44,950 nt of DNA from Streptomyces regalis (GTDB lineage: Bacteria > Actinomycetota > Actinomycetes > Streptomycetales > Streptomycetaceae): NCBI RefSeq assembly GCF_001509475.1, contig NZ_LLZG01000393.1, positions 1 through 44,950 of the forward strand, read 5' to 3'. The notes below the pieces were generated by a model. It had not been told where the DNA came from. It saw nothing but the letters and a program-made list of their open reading frames with translations, and ran no database searches. Every line of letters starts with the position of its first letter. Position 1 is the stretch's first letter. The position numbers and the translations under genes are program-made. This document shows positions 31,406-40,060 of the stretch, one piece after another.

Positions 31406-31999
31406 ATGCCGCTGCATGTCCCCCCGGCTCCCGCGCCCGCACTTCGCTCCGTCCTCACCGCACTCGGCTCGCCCACCGCGGTCAGTGAGGCCCGAACTCC
31501 CTCCCTGCGCGCCGCCCAGGGGCCCGCGACACCAGAACTCCCGCTGCCCGTCCATGTCGTGGACGAGATCACCCCGGCGGGTGTGGCCGCGACCCGGCTG
31601 GCCGGCTGGCGCTTTTTGATCCGTTGCGGCGACCGCGCGGTGGCCGCGGCGGAGACCCGCCTGACCCCCGACGGCTGGACGTTCTCGCATTTCTTCGAGG
31701 GTCCCTACATCGCCTCCACCGAGCGGGCGCTGCGCCAGGCCGAGACGATCACGCAGGCCTACCAGCCGCGCCTGCTGTCGTTCCCCGGCCTCTACATGCT
31801 GACCCTCTGGCTGCACGGCGACTGCGCCGCGGACGGTGCCACCGGGCACCCCGACAGCACGGACATCCTCGTGCCGCTGGCCCCGGCCCCGCCCGGCATC
31901 GCGGCCCACCTTCCGCACCGGGTCGCCGAGCTCCTGCCGGTGCTCGGCCATCGGGCCACCCCGGCTCCGCTGCCTCCCCTGCTCGGCTCGCCCGCCTGA
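31406..31999 (+). CDS. Conserved hypothetical protein (197 aa)
   Basis: ATG 31406 follows GAGAGGCG. The protein is soluble with Pro/Ala-rich ends and a compact core: PVHVVDEITPAGVAATRLAG, WRFLIRCGDRAVAAAETRLT, WTFSHFFEGPYIASTERALR, QAYQPRLLSFPGLYMLTLWL. This looks like a Streptomyces protein found as a stand-alone gene of unknown role. No signal peptide or membrane span is seen. Codon bias supports expression. No operon partner is evident. Confidence 0.75.
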   Translation: MPLHVPPAPAPALRSVLTALGSPTAVSEARTPSLRAAQGPATPELPLPVHVVDEITPAGVAATRLAGWRFLIRCGDRAVAAAETRLTPDGWTFSHFFEGPYIASTERALRQAETITQAYQPRLLSFPGLYMLTLWLHGDCAADGATGHPDSTDILVPLAPAPPGIAAHLPHRVAELLPVLGHRATPAPLPPLLGSPA

Positions 32000-32083
32000 C
32001 GGCACTGCGCGCGAGCGGCTTCCGTACCCCGCTGCCCGATTCCGGGTGGCGGGGTACGCCGCTGTTTACGGTGGGGGATTAGG

Positions 32084-32138
32084 CTCGTATCGGACAACAA
32101 AAAACACGCACTTACGAGCCGTAAATAACTCGTACGAG
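32084..32138. promoter_or_regulatory. Cluster of CTCGTA/TACGAG half-sites
   Basis: CTCGTA at 32084-32089, TACGAG at 32113-32118 and the perfect palindrome CTCGTACGAG at 32129-32138 lie in an AT-rich patch unlike the surrounding DNA. GAGCG-AGAAA-GCGCTC follows directly. The arrangement looks like a multi-site operator. The nearest forward gene begins 220-300 bp downstream (DUF5999), so the target promoter is uncertain. The rest of 32000-32358 shows no gene. Confidence 0.4.
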
Positions 32139-32433
32139 CGAGAAAGCGCTCGAATGAGCCTCTCAAGGCCCCGGACCCGCCGGACTAGCCCCATCCGACC
32201 ATGTCGAACCATCCGAAGTGACAGTGGAGTTGGGATGAACCGTCCGCGCGGGTGATGCGTCATCAACCTGTGAGAAGCGGTGCTGCGAAATCCCTGCGGA
32301 TTCACGCCCGTGGGGCAACACTGGGTTCCGACCGACCAATCACAAACGGGGGGCGGCCATGAACGAAGCTTCACGCCGCGAAACAGACACCACAGCCACC
32401 TCACACATCACAACAGAGCGAAAGATCCCATCC

Positions 32434-32640
32434 ATGTGCCAGCACCAGCCACCGTGTCCCTCAGCCGACTCCGCCGACCGGGAATCCGCCCGTCTCGTGG
32501 CGCACCACCCGGAGCAGGGATGGAGCCTGCTGTGCAACGGTGTTCTGCTCTTCGAGGACACCGGTGAGCTCCTGCCGGACGGCCAGATCATCGCCCCGCA
32601 CCGTCCGCTGGGCACCGGCAAGGTGATGACCGCCGCGTAA
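32434..32640 (+). CDS. DUF5999 family protein (68 aa)
   Basis: The product begins MCQHQPPCPSADSADRESAR and continues LVAHHPEQGWSLLCNGVLLF, EDTGELLPDGQIIAPHRPLG. This is the conserved Streptomyces DUF5999 family of small proteins with an N-terminal CxHxxxC that may bind metal. I start at ATG 32434 because the family begins there. An in-frame ATG at 32359 has a better ribosome binding site (GGGGGG) and would add 25 residues (MNEASRRETDTTATSH...). Function is unknown. A hairpin terminator follows. Confidence 0.82.
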   Translation: MCQHQPPCPSADSADRESARLVAHHPEQGWSLLCNGVLLFEDTGELLPDGQIIAPHRPLGTGKVMTAA

Positions 32641-32738
32641 CGCCTGCCGGCGGACCACGCCGGAGAGGCCCGCATCACCGGGCGGCGCGACGGGCGCCCG
32701 GCGTACCCCAGGGGCCGGTCGCAGACCCTGACTGCGAG

Positions 32739-32765
32739 CCGGCCCCGATGTGCGTCCGGGGCCGG
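32739..32765. terminator. GC-rich hairpin between convergent genes
   Basis: CCGGCCCCG (32739-32747) and CGGGGCCGG (32757-32765) form a perfect 9-bp stem with a 9-nt loop, between the DUF5999 gene and the end of the xylanase gene. Confidence 0.65.
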
Positions 32766-32785
32766 TCACACACCGTAGCGAGGAG

Positions 32786-33820
32786 CTACTGCAGCGCTTC
32801 CCTCAGCGCGAAATAAGCCGGCTTCGGACGCAGTTGCTCGTCCCACGGCAGTGCCGCGCCCTGCCCCTCGAAGAACGCCGGGATCCAGGAGTACTTGTCG
32901 GTGTAGTCCCAGATCGTGATCCCCACGCACCGGCGCACCGCGAGGCAGGCGGCGGTCAGGTCCGCGTACCAGTCGGCCTGCTGGGCCAGCTTCTCCTGCG
33001 TCGCGGGGAGGATCATCCGGATGTCCACCTCGGTGAGCGAGGTGTCGAGTCCGAGCCTGGCAAAGCGCCGCAGGTTGTCCTCCAGCGTGGTCGGATAGCC
33101 GTACTGGAGCGCCAGATGGGCCTGGAGGCCGATGCCGTGGAGCGGGACGCCCTCGGCCTTCAGCTGCTTGGCGAGGGTGTAGTAGGCATCGCTCTTCGGG
33201 CCGATCGACTCGATGTTGTAGTCGTTGAGGTAGAGCTTCACCTTCGGGTCGGCCTGGTGGGCCCAGCGCAGGGCGTCGGCGATGTAGCCGGGGCCGAGCG
33301 TCTTGTAGAAGATCGTCTCGCGGTACGTGCCGTCCTCGTTGAACGCCTCGTTGACGACGTCCCAGGCGAAGACCTTGCCCCGGTAGTGCCGTACCTCCGT
33401 CTGGATGTGCTTCTTCAGTACGGCCCTCAGCTCGGCGGCCGTCCACTCCTTGCCGGTCAGCCAGTCGGGCAACTGGCTGTGCCAGACGAGGGTGTGGCCG
33501 CGCACCTTCTGGTGATGGGCGCGGGCGAGGTCGACGATCTCGTCGCCCTGGGAGAAGTCGAAGACACCCTGCTGGGGCTCGGTGGCGTACCACTTCATGC
33601 CGTTGCCGGGCGTGATCTGGTCGAACTCGCTGCCGAGGATCTCCTTGTACGGCTCGTCGACGAGCTCGGGGTTGTCGGTGGCGCTGCCGAAGTAGCGGCC
33701 GTGGCGCTGGGCGAGGTCGGCGAGGGTGGCCGGCTTGTCGTGGGCCCGGGCGGCCGGGCCGGTGACGGCCACCAGGACGGCGGCGAGGGCGCCGACGAGT
33801 CTGAGACGGTTCTTGCGCAT
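32786..33820 (-). CDS. Secreted endo-1,4-beta-xylanase, GH10 family (344 aa)
   Basis: ATG 33820 follows GAGGAG. A Sec signal peptide (KNRLRLVGALAAVLVAVTGP, cleaved after ARA) precedes a single GH10 barrel. Visible are FDQITPGNGMKWYATEPQQG, VRGHTLVWHSQLPDWL, the acid/base Glu in WDVVNEAFNEDGTYR, and the nucleophile Glu in LTEVDIRM, then WDYTDKYSWIP. No carbohydrate-binding module is present, so it is a compact enzyme for soluble xylan or xylo-oligosaccharides. It is the last gene of the transport operon, 53 bp after the permease stop. Confidence 0.93.
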   Translation of the reverse strand: MRKNRLRLVGALAAVLVAVTGPAARAHDKPATLADLAQRHGRYFGSATDNPELVDEPYKEILGSEFDQITPGNGMKWYATEPQQGVFDFSQGDEIVDLARAHHQKVRGHTLVWHSQLPDWLTGKEWTAAELRAVLKKHIQTEVRHYRGKVFAWDVVNEAFNEDGTYRETIFYKTLGPGYIADALRWAHQADPKVKLYLNDYNIESIGPKSDAYYTLAKQLKAEGVPLHGIGLQAHLALQYGYPTTLEDNLRRFARLGLDTSLTEVDIRMILPATQEKLAQQADWYADLTAACLAVRRCVGITIWDYTDKYSWIPAFFEGQGAALPWDEQLRPKPAYFALREALQ

Positions 33821-33873
33821 GGTGCGACTCCTCACGTGCGGATGTGGGGTGAGCCGTACTGCCGCGGGCGCGC

Positions 33874-34704
33874 TCATCCCTTCGAGGCGCCGGCGGTGAG
33901 GCCGCCGACGAGCTGGCGCTCGGCGACCGAGTAGAAGGCGAGGGCGGGGACCATGGCCAGCACGAGGTAGGCGAAGACACGGGCGTACTCCGCGGAGTAC
34001 TGCCCCTGGAACTGCTGGACGCCGATGGGCAGGGTCCACCAGGTGTTCTCGGTGAACACCAGCAGCGGCAGCATGAAGTTGTTCCAGCTGGTGACCACGG
34101 CCAGGACGGAGACGGTGCCGAGCGCGGGGCGCGCCATGGGCAGCAGGACCCGCCAGAAGAAGCCGAAGGAACTGCACCCGTCGAGCGTGGCCGCTTCCTC
34201 CAGCTCGCCGGGGATCTGCCGGAAGAAGCCCCGCAGGATGATGATGGTCATCGGCAGTCCGTAGGCGGCCTGCGGCAGGATCACGCCGAGCGGGTTGTCC
34301 AGCAGGTCCATGGCGCGCAGCAGCAGGAACAGCGGCAGTGCGGCCACCGCGAAGGGGAACATCAGCCCCATGGTGAAGAAGGTGAACAGCACCTCCCGCC
34401 CCCGGAAGGCGAACCGCGCGAAGGAGAAGGCGGCGAGCGCGGACACCGCGACCACGAGCACGGTCGTACCGACCGCGATCACGGTGCTGTTGCCGAGCAG
34501 CCGCCAGAAGTCGCCCGAGCCGAGGATGTTCGTGTAGTTGCCGGTGACCCAGTGCTCAGGCAGTCCGAAGGGGTTGCGGGAGAGTTCGTCGGTGGACTTG
34601 AAGCCCGAGAGGGCGGCGTACACCAGGGGTACGAACATCACCGCGCCCACCGCGACGAGGATCGCGTGCAGGGGCAGGGTCCGTGCGGTCTTGCGGGCGG
34701 TCAC
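33874..34704 (-). CDS. Carbohydrate ABC transporter permease, MalG type (276 aa)
   Basis: The start is GTG 34704, overlapping the stop of the preceding permease (GTGA), with GGGAGG upstream. Six membrane segments are evident, from LHAILVAVGAVMFVPLVYAA onward. The EAA loop with which the ATPase interacts reads LEEAATLDGCSSFGFFWRVL followed by LPMA. The C-terminal RQLVGGLTAGASKG is typical of MalG/LacG-like proteins. No ATPase gene lies in the operon; Streptomyces sugar importers commonly share the MsiK ATPase encoded elsewhere. Confidence 0.93.
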   Translation of the reverse strand: MTARKTARTLPLHAILVAVGAVMFVPLVYAALSGFKSTDELSRNPFGLPEHWVTGNYTNILGSGDFWRLLGNSTVIAVGTTVLVVAVSALAAFSFARFAFRGREVLFTFFTMGLMFPFAVAALPLFLLLRAMDLLDNPLGVILPQAAYGLPMTIIILRGFFRQIPGELEEAATLDGCSSFGFFWRVLLPMARPALGTVSVLAVVTSWNNFMLPLLVFTENTWWTLPIGVQQFQGQYSAEYARVFAYLVLAMVPALAFYSVAERQLVGGLTAGASKG

Positions 34705-35699
34705 GCGCCGCCTCCCCTCATCGTGGTGGTGGCCCCTTCGAGGTCGCGGCGGAGCACGAACCGCTGGTAGGCGAGGGCGAAGACGAGGCAGATGCCGAAC
34801 ATGACCACGCTGATCGCGCTGGCGTAGCCGACCTGGTAGCGCTTGAAGCCGTACTGGAACATGGTCACGGCCATCGTCTCGGAGTGGTGGTCGGGGCCGC
34901 CCTGGGTGACCACCCACACCAGGTCGAAGAGCTGGATGGCTCCGATGACGGACAGGAAGACGCTGATGCGCAGGGTGGGCGCGAGCAGCGGCAGCGTGAC
35001 GTTGCGGAAACGCTGCCAGGGTCCGGCGCCGTCGATCAGTGCCGCCTCGGTCAACTCCCGGGGGATCGACTGGAGGCCGGCCAGGTAGAGCATCATGTGG
35101 AAGCCGAAGTACTTCCAGGTCATGACCAGGAAGAGAGTGGCCATGACCCAGGAGGGGTCGGCGAACCACTCCCCGCCCAGGCCGTCGAGGCCCACGGCGC
35201 CCAGGGCGTTGTCGGCGAGGCCGTCGTCCGGGGCGAAGACCATGCTGAACAGCACGCCGGTGATGGCCTCGGACAGGACGTACGGCGCGAAGAACAGCAT
35301 CCGGTACACCGCGCGGCCGCGCAGCTTCTGGTTGAGCAGGACGGCCATGGCGAGCGCGAACGGCAGTTGGAGGGCGAGCGACAGCACGACCAGGACCAGG
35401 CAGCGCCACAGGTCGCCCAGGAAGACCGGGTCCTCGAAGAGGCGGGTGAAGTTGTCGCCGCCGATGTAGTCGGAGGGCATGCCGAAGCCGCCCCAGCGGA
35501 AGAAGCCCGCGTACAGCGCGAACAGCATCGGCAGCAGCACCAGGCCGATGAACAGCACCAGGGCGGGCAGTTGGAAGCCGACCGCGGTGAGCCAGTTCAC
35601 CGCGCGCCGCCGGGCCCGGCCCCGGGACGCACGGGCGGCCGGGGGCGGCGGGTCGGTGTCGCGGCCGGTCCGCTGGTCCGGCAGGAACGTGGAGGTCAT
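34701..35699 (-). CDS. Carbohydrate ABC transporter permease, MalF type (332 aa)
   Basis: ATG 35699 lies six bases after the binding-protein stop. After a Pro/Arg-rich cytoplasmic tail the protein shows membrane segments (GFQLPALVLFIGLVLLPMLF, LVLVVLSLALQLPFALAMAV), the EAA loop ELTEAALIDGAGPWQRFRNV followed by TLPLLAPTL, and a long periplasmic section containing FAPDDGLADNALGAVGL. It pairs with the downstream MalG-type permease to form the channel. Confidence 0.93.
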   Translation of the reverse strand: MTSTFLPDQRTGRDTDPPPPAARASRGRARRRAVNWLTAVGFQLPALVLFIGLVLLPMLFALYAGFFRWGGFGMPSDYIGGDNFTRLFEDPVFLGDLWRCLVLVVLSLALQLPFALAMAVLLNQKLRGRAVYRMLFFAPYVLSEAITGVLFSMVFAPDDGLADNALGAVGLDGLGGEWFADPSWVMATLFLVMTWKYFGFHMMLYLAGLQSIPRELTEAALIDGAGPWQRFRNVTLPLLAPTLRISVFLSVIGAIQLFDLVWVVTQGGPDHHSETMAVTMFQYGFKRYQVGYASAISVVMFGICLVFALAYQRFVLRRDLEGATTTMRGGGA

Positions 35700-35705
35700 C
35701 GCCGG

Positions 35706-37001
35706 TTACTGCTCTTCCTTGGCGGTCTTGGTGATCGACTGGGTGACCTGTTCGGGGGACTTGGAGCCGGCGATGAGCGCGGCGACGCTGTCGTTGACCT
35801 CCTGGCCGACGGCGGGCGCGTACGCCTGGTCGAGGTAGAGCTGGAAGCCGGTGGCAGCCTTCAACTGGGCTTGTACGGCCTTGATGTTGGGGTCCTTGAT
35901 GGCGCTCTCGGCCGCCGGGACCACCGGGAGGGTGCCGGTCTCCTCGACCAGGACCTTGTCGGTGGTCTCGGAGGCGAAGAACTTCAGGAAGTCGACGGCG
36001 GCCTGCGGCGCGTCCCTGCGCAGGGCGTGTCCGCCGCCCCCGCCGAACACCTCGGTGATCGCGCCCTTGCCGCCCTCGACGGCGGGGAACGCGAAGAAGC
36101 CGAGGTCGTCGCCGAGTCCCTTGCCTGCGTCCGCCTCGACGACCGGCGCCCACTGGCCCATCAGCTCCATCGCCGCCTTGCCGTTGCCGACGGCGGCGGC
36201 CTGGCCGGTGGGGGTGGAGTAGGCGGCGCCGAGGAAGCCCTTCTGGAACGGCTGGAGGTCGACGAGGTCCTGGAGGTGCTGTCCGGCCTGGACGAATTCG
36301 TCGCTCGTGAAGTCCTTGTCGTCGGCGGCCTTCTGCAGGGCGTCGGCCCCGGCGGTACGCATCGCGAGGTAGGCCCAGTAGTACATGCCGGGCCACTTCT
36401 CCTTGCCCGCGAGGGCAAGCGGCGTGATGTTCTCGGCCTTGAGCTTGCGTACGGCGTCGAGGAAGCCGTCCCAGGTGGTCGGGGGCGCGCTGATGCCGGC
36501 CTTCTTGAAGAGCGCCTTGTTGTACCAGAAGCCGATCATGCCCATGTCGAACGGGATGCCGTACACCTTCTCGTCGAGCAGGTACGGCTCCTTGGTCACC
36601 GGCAGCAGGCCGTCGGCGAAGTCCTTGGTCCTGTCGGTCAGATCCTCGACGAGCCCCGCGTCGACCTGCTGCTTCAGCACGCCGCCGCCCCAGGTGTGGA
36701 AGATGTCGGGCAGTTTCCCGGAGGCGATCAGCGCCGTCATCTTCGACTTGTAGGCCTCGTTCTCCAACTGGACGATCTTTATCTTGACCTTGGGGTTCTG
36801 CGCCTCGAACTTCTTGGCCAGAGAGGCCCAGACGCTCTTCGCCGGCTCGGTGGTGGAGATGTTCCACCATTCGATGGTGGTCGTGCCGTCCGACGACCCT
36901 CCGTCCGAGTCGCCGCCGCAACCGCTCAGTGCCGTCATGCCCACACCGGCCGCGGCGGTGGCCGCCAGGAATCCGCGGCGGGACAGTCCCGGGTCGCCCA
37001 T
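35706..37001 (-). CDS. Sugar ABC transporter substrate-binding lipoprotein (431 aa)
   Basis: A twin-Arg signal (LSRRGFLAATAAAGVGMTAL) ends in the lipobox LSGC near residue 27. The mature protein is a family 1 solute-binding protein: TIEWWNISTTEPAKSVWASL, FEAQNPKVKIKIVQLENEAY, PDIFHTWGGGVLKQQVDAG, DEKVYGIPFDMGMIGFWYNK and AVGNGKAAMELMGQWAP. I use ATG 37001, 6 nt after AGGAG; an adjacent ATG at 37004 is an alternative. The linked GH10 xylanase suggests xylo-oligosaccharides as ligand. It is the first gene of the operon and lies behind the CGAAAGTTTCG operator. Confidence 0.92.
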   Translation of the reverse strand: MGDPGLSRRGFLAATAAAGVGMTALSGCGGDSDGGSSDGTTTIEWWNISTTEPAKSVWASLAKKFEAQNPKVKIKIVQLENEAYKSKMTALIASGKLPDIFHTWGGGVLKQQVDAGLVEDLTDRTKDFADGLLPVTKEPYLLDEKVYGIPFDMGMIGFWYNKALFKKAGISAPPTTWDGFLDAVRKLKAENITPLALAGKEKWPGMYYWAYLAMRTAGADALQKAADDKDFTSDEFVQAGQHLQDLVDLQPFQKGFLGAAYSTPTGQAAAVGNGKAAMELMGQWAPVVEADAGKGLGDDLGFFAFPAVEGGKGAITEVFGGGGGHALRRDAPQAAVDFLKFFASETTDKVLVEETGTLPVVPAAESAIKDPNIKAVQAQLKAATGFQLYLDQAYAPAVGQEVNDSVAALIAGSKSPEQVTQSITKTAKEEQ

Positions 37002-37050
37002 CATGCGCTCCTTGGGTACGGGACGGCTCGTCCACGGCCGTCCGCTGGAT

Positions 37051-37061
37051 CGAAAGTTTCG
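37051..37061 (-). promoter_or_regulatory. CGAAA-N-TTTCG operator of the xylan uptake operon
   Basis: CGAAAGTTTCG is a perfect palindrome 50 bp upstream of the binding-protein start. A degenerate second copy (CAGAAAGCTTCG) follows at about 37070-37081. Palindromes of this CGAAA/TTTCG type are used by sugar-responsive repressors controlling Streptomyces xylan genes. A local repressor gene is not found in the window. Confidence 0.6.
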
Positions 37062-37084
37062 GAATTGATCCAGAAAGCTTCGTT

Positions 37085-37520
37085 GTTGCCGCACCCTAGA
37101 GACAGCTGCCAAACGGTGGCAACCCCTTGTACGCGGTGAATCTGCCGCCGACTGTCACGGCAGCGGTGACCCTTCAGGGACGTACTCGAACCAGTCGAGC
37201 GCCGCACGGAGAGGGAGCCGCCCGTCAAGTTCGGCGAGTCGAACTCCTTCGCCCGCGAGACCGATCGTGTCGGACCCGTCCGGCACGCGCCTCGCCGTTC
37301 ACTCAGCGACCTCGAACCCTCGAACCCTCCGGCCGACGATGCGGACAGATCCGGTACGGCGCCACACTCGCGGTCTCGAAGCCGTCCCGCGGGGCAGGGA
37401 GTTCGACGGCATGCCAGGCCCCCGGCGCCGCGCTACGACCGAAACATTCGACATAGTGGACGAACATTACGGAGCGGAACTGCAAGGGGGCGCACGAGGC
37501 GGGACAAGGGCGCCGAAACC
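37085..37520. other. Non-coding intergenic stretch
   Basis: No ORF with acceptable codon bias and a ribosome binding site lies between the ABC operon promoter and the terminator-like hairpin at 37521. Short frames on both strands are Arg/Pro-rich and look non-coding. No repeat or RNA gene is recognised. Confidence 0.4.
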
Positions 37521-37570
37521 GATCCACCTCCGGACGAGGGCCGGAACCGTCTCCCATCCGGAGGTGGATC
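37521..37570 (-). terminator. 14-bp hairpin after lysA
   Basis: GATCCACCTCCGGA (37521-37534) and TCCGGAGGTGGATC (37557-37570) are perfectly complementary with a 22-nt loop. It begins 17 bp beyond the lysA stop on the reverse strand. This is the longest perfect stem among the terminators here. Confidence 0.7.
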
Positions 37571-37586
37571 AGGGATGCCGCGTCGG

Positions 37587-38915
37587 CTACAGGCCGACGT
37601 CGCGGCTGCGAATGTCCTCCAAGGACTCGCGGCGAATCAGGAGCCGGGCGTGGCCTTCGTCCACGGCGACCACCGGCGGGCGGCCGACCAGGTTGTAGCC
37701 GGAGGCCATGGACAGGTGGTAGGCGCTGGCGACAGGTACGGCCAGCAGGTCTCCGGGACGAATGTCGTCGGGGAGTTCAACATCGGCGGCGACGACGTCG
37801 CCCGCCTCGCAGTGCCGGCCCACCGGGCGGGGCGCGTACCGGACCCCGTACAGGGCGGGTCGGGGGTTGTCGCTCATGCCGCCGTCGACAGCGACGTACG
37901 TGTGCGCGCCGGTGCGCTTGACGGCGAGGATGTGGTAGGGCGCGATCCCCGCCGGGCCCGCGATCGCCCGCCCGGGTTCGATGATGAGGCGGGGCACGGC
38001 GAGCCCCGCTGCCGTGCACGCCTCGATCAGCTCCGCACGCACCTTGCGGGCCAGCAGGGTCAGGTCCAGGGCCGGTTCACCGGGCCGGTAGGCGATGCCG
38101 TGGCCGCCGCCCAGGTCGAGTTCGGGCAGGACCAAGCCGTGCTGTTCGTACAGCCGGGCCATGAGGCCGACCAGGCGTCGTACGGCGGCCAGGTACGGCT
38201 TGACACTGCTGATCTGCGAGCCCAAGTGGCAGTGCAGACCGGTCAGTTGGAGCTGCGGTTGGTCGAGGATGCGGGCGCTGGCGTGCTGCGCGTACCCGTC
38301 GAGGGGCGGCACCTCCCGCTCGAGCGAAGCCGAGAGTGGGGGCGGACAGACCGGACTTCTGGTCCTCGGTGCCGGTGCGGATCTTCTCGTGACCGCCGAC
38401 GCTGATGCCGGGCACGACGCGGACCATCACCTTCTGGTGGCCGCCGGGCCCGACCGCGGCGGCCAGCCGGGCGATCTCCGACGGGCTGTCGATGACGATA
38501 CGGCCGACCCCGAGGCGCAGGGCGGTGTCCAGGTCGCGCGGGGACTTGGCGTTGCCTTGCAGCACGATCCTCTCCGGCGGGAATCCGGTGGTGACCGCGA
38601 GTTCGAGTCGCCGGCCGAGTAGACGTCGAGGCCGAGTCCCTCCTCGTCCATCCAGTGGACCATCGCCCGGCACAGGAACGCCTTGGCCGCGTACAGGACT
38701 TCGGCGTCGGGGAAGACGTGCCGGTAGGTGCGGCAGCGTTCGCGCACCTCGGCCTCGTCCAGGACGTAGACGGGGGTCCCGAAGCGATCGGCGACCTCGG
38801 TCAGGGGCACGCCGCCGACGGAGAGGGCACCCGGGCGGGGCTCGGTGGTGGAGACGGGCCACACGGACAGGGCGTCGACGCCGGAGGTGACCGCGGGTTC
38901 GTGAAGGGTGCTCAT
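37587..38915 (-). pseudogene. lysA: Diaminopimelate decarboxylase, disrupted
   Basis: LysA removes CO2 from meso-diaminopimelate to make lysine with PLP. The start ATG 38915 ([16 protein letters not shown]) leads to FGTPVYVLDEAEVRERCRTY and VLYAAKAFLCRAM, where the PLP Lys is intact. A missing G near 38605 (GGCGACTCG instead of GGCGAGCTCG) shifts the frame into ELAVTTGFPPERIVLQGNAK. At 38304-38343 a 40-nt insertion shifts it again into QLTGLHCHLGSQI, GGGHGIAYRPGEP and IEPGRAIAGPAG to the normal C-terminus. All catalytic motifs persist in three frames, so the inactivation is recent. A housekeeping lysA must exist elsewhere. Confidence 0.88.
38304..38343. repeat. 40-bp Streptomyces-type interspersed repeat inserted in lysA
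   Basis: The insert contains GCTCGAGCGAAGCCGAGAGT flanked by CACCTCCC and GGGGGC. This pattern, with partial dyad symmetry, is one I recognise from intergenic regions of Streptomyces genomes. Removing it joins the two lysA frames at the proper protein position. It is thus an inserted copy within coding sequence. No target duplication is obvious. Confidence 0.65.
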
Positions 38916-38949
38916 GGTGTGGCCCCTCAGCAGATCCGCAGCACGGAGA

Positions 38950-39958
38950 CAGGGGCGACCGACTCGACACCCTCGCGTACCTCGCACACGAGTACCTCGG
39001 CAACGCCTTCGGGACGGTCTACGACATCTCCACCATCGCGATCCTGTGGTTCGCCGGCGCCTCCGCCATGGCCGGCCTGCTCAACCTCATGCCGCGCTAT
39101 CTGCCCCGCTACGGCATGGCCCCGCACTGGGCGCGCGCCGTGCGCCCCATGGTCATCGTCTTCACACTGACCGCCTTCCTGGTCACCTGGGTCTTCGACG
39201 CCGATGTCGACGCACAGGGCGGCGCGTACGCCAACGGCGTGCTGGTACTGATGTCCTCCGCGGCCATCGCGGTGACCATCGCCGCCCGCCGCGCCCAGGA
39301 ACGCGGCTGGACGATCGGCTTCGCGATCGTCTCGGCGGTCCTCCTGTACGTCACCGTCGCGAACGTCATCGAGCGCCCCGACGGCGTGAAGATCGGCACC
39401 TGCTTCATCGCCGCGATCATCCTGATCTCCCTCCTCTCACGCCTGTTCCGCGCCTTCGAGCCGCGCGTGACCGACGTGGTGTTGGACGACATGGCGGGAC
39501 GGTTCGTCCGGGACATCGCCAGCCGGAAGATACGGTTCATCGCCAACGAGCCCGACCGGCGGGACAGGGCCGAGTACCGGGACAAGATCGAGCAGATCCG
39601 CACCGACAACGACCTGCCCGAGCAGGAGGACTTCGTCTTCGTCGAGGTGACGGTCACCGACCCGTCCGAGTTCGAGGCCGGCCTGACCGTACGCGGCGAG
39701 GTCCTGCACGACCGCTACCGCGTTCTGACCCTGGAGTCCTCCTCCATCCCCAACGCCCTGGCCGCGCTGCTCCTCCACGTCCGCGACTCGACCGGCTGCA
39801 TCCTCCACGTCTACTTCGAGTGGACCGAGGGCAGCCCCTTCGCCAACTTCCTGCGCTTCTTCCTCTTCGGCCAGGGCGAGGTCGCCCCGGTCACCCGCGA
39901 GGTGCTGCGCGAGGCGGAGCCGGACCGGGGCCGCAGGCCACGGGTGCACACCGGCTGA
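38950..39958 (+). pseudogene. APC-family amino acid permease, 5'-truncated
   Basis: The forward frame is open from about 38950 with [20 protein letters not shown] and [20 protein letters not shown], continuing through five hydrophobic segments ([69 protein letters not shown]). It ends in a soluble C-terminal domain ([20 protein letters not shown]). This is the second half of a permease of around 650 residues; the first seven or so helices are gone. ATG 39068 could start a residual product, but no ribosome binding site is seen. The break lies 35 bp upstream of lysA. Confidence 0.75.
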
Positions 39959-40047
39959 AACGGCGTCGGCCATCAGAATCGCGTCAAGGTGTGAACCGTA
40001 AGGCGTCAGAGCGCCGCGTGCCGGGGCCGTTCCGGCGCCGGGGCCCC

Positions 40048-40053
40048 TACCGT
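40048..40053 (+). promoter_or_regulatory. Leaderless -10 element
   Basis: TACCGT ends 7 bp before the GTG start at 40061, the same geometry as the leaderless promoter before 25619. No ribosome binding site is present in the 7-bp gap. A -35 box is not clear. Confidence 0.4.
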
Positions 40054-40060
40054 CGGCACT

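Noticed and set aside
33874..37035. Reverse-strand open frame of 1053 codons
   Set aside because: Only its last 276 codons (the MalG-type permease) are real. The rest is an out-of-frame reading of the binding-protein and MalF-type genes and is Arg/Gly-rich.
34683..37139. Forward open frame of 818 codons
   Set aside because: Antisense to the ABC transporter operon; no ribosome binding site and low-complexity product.
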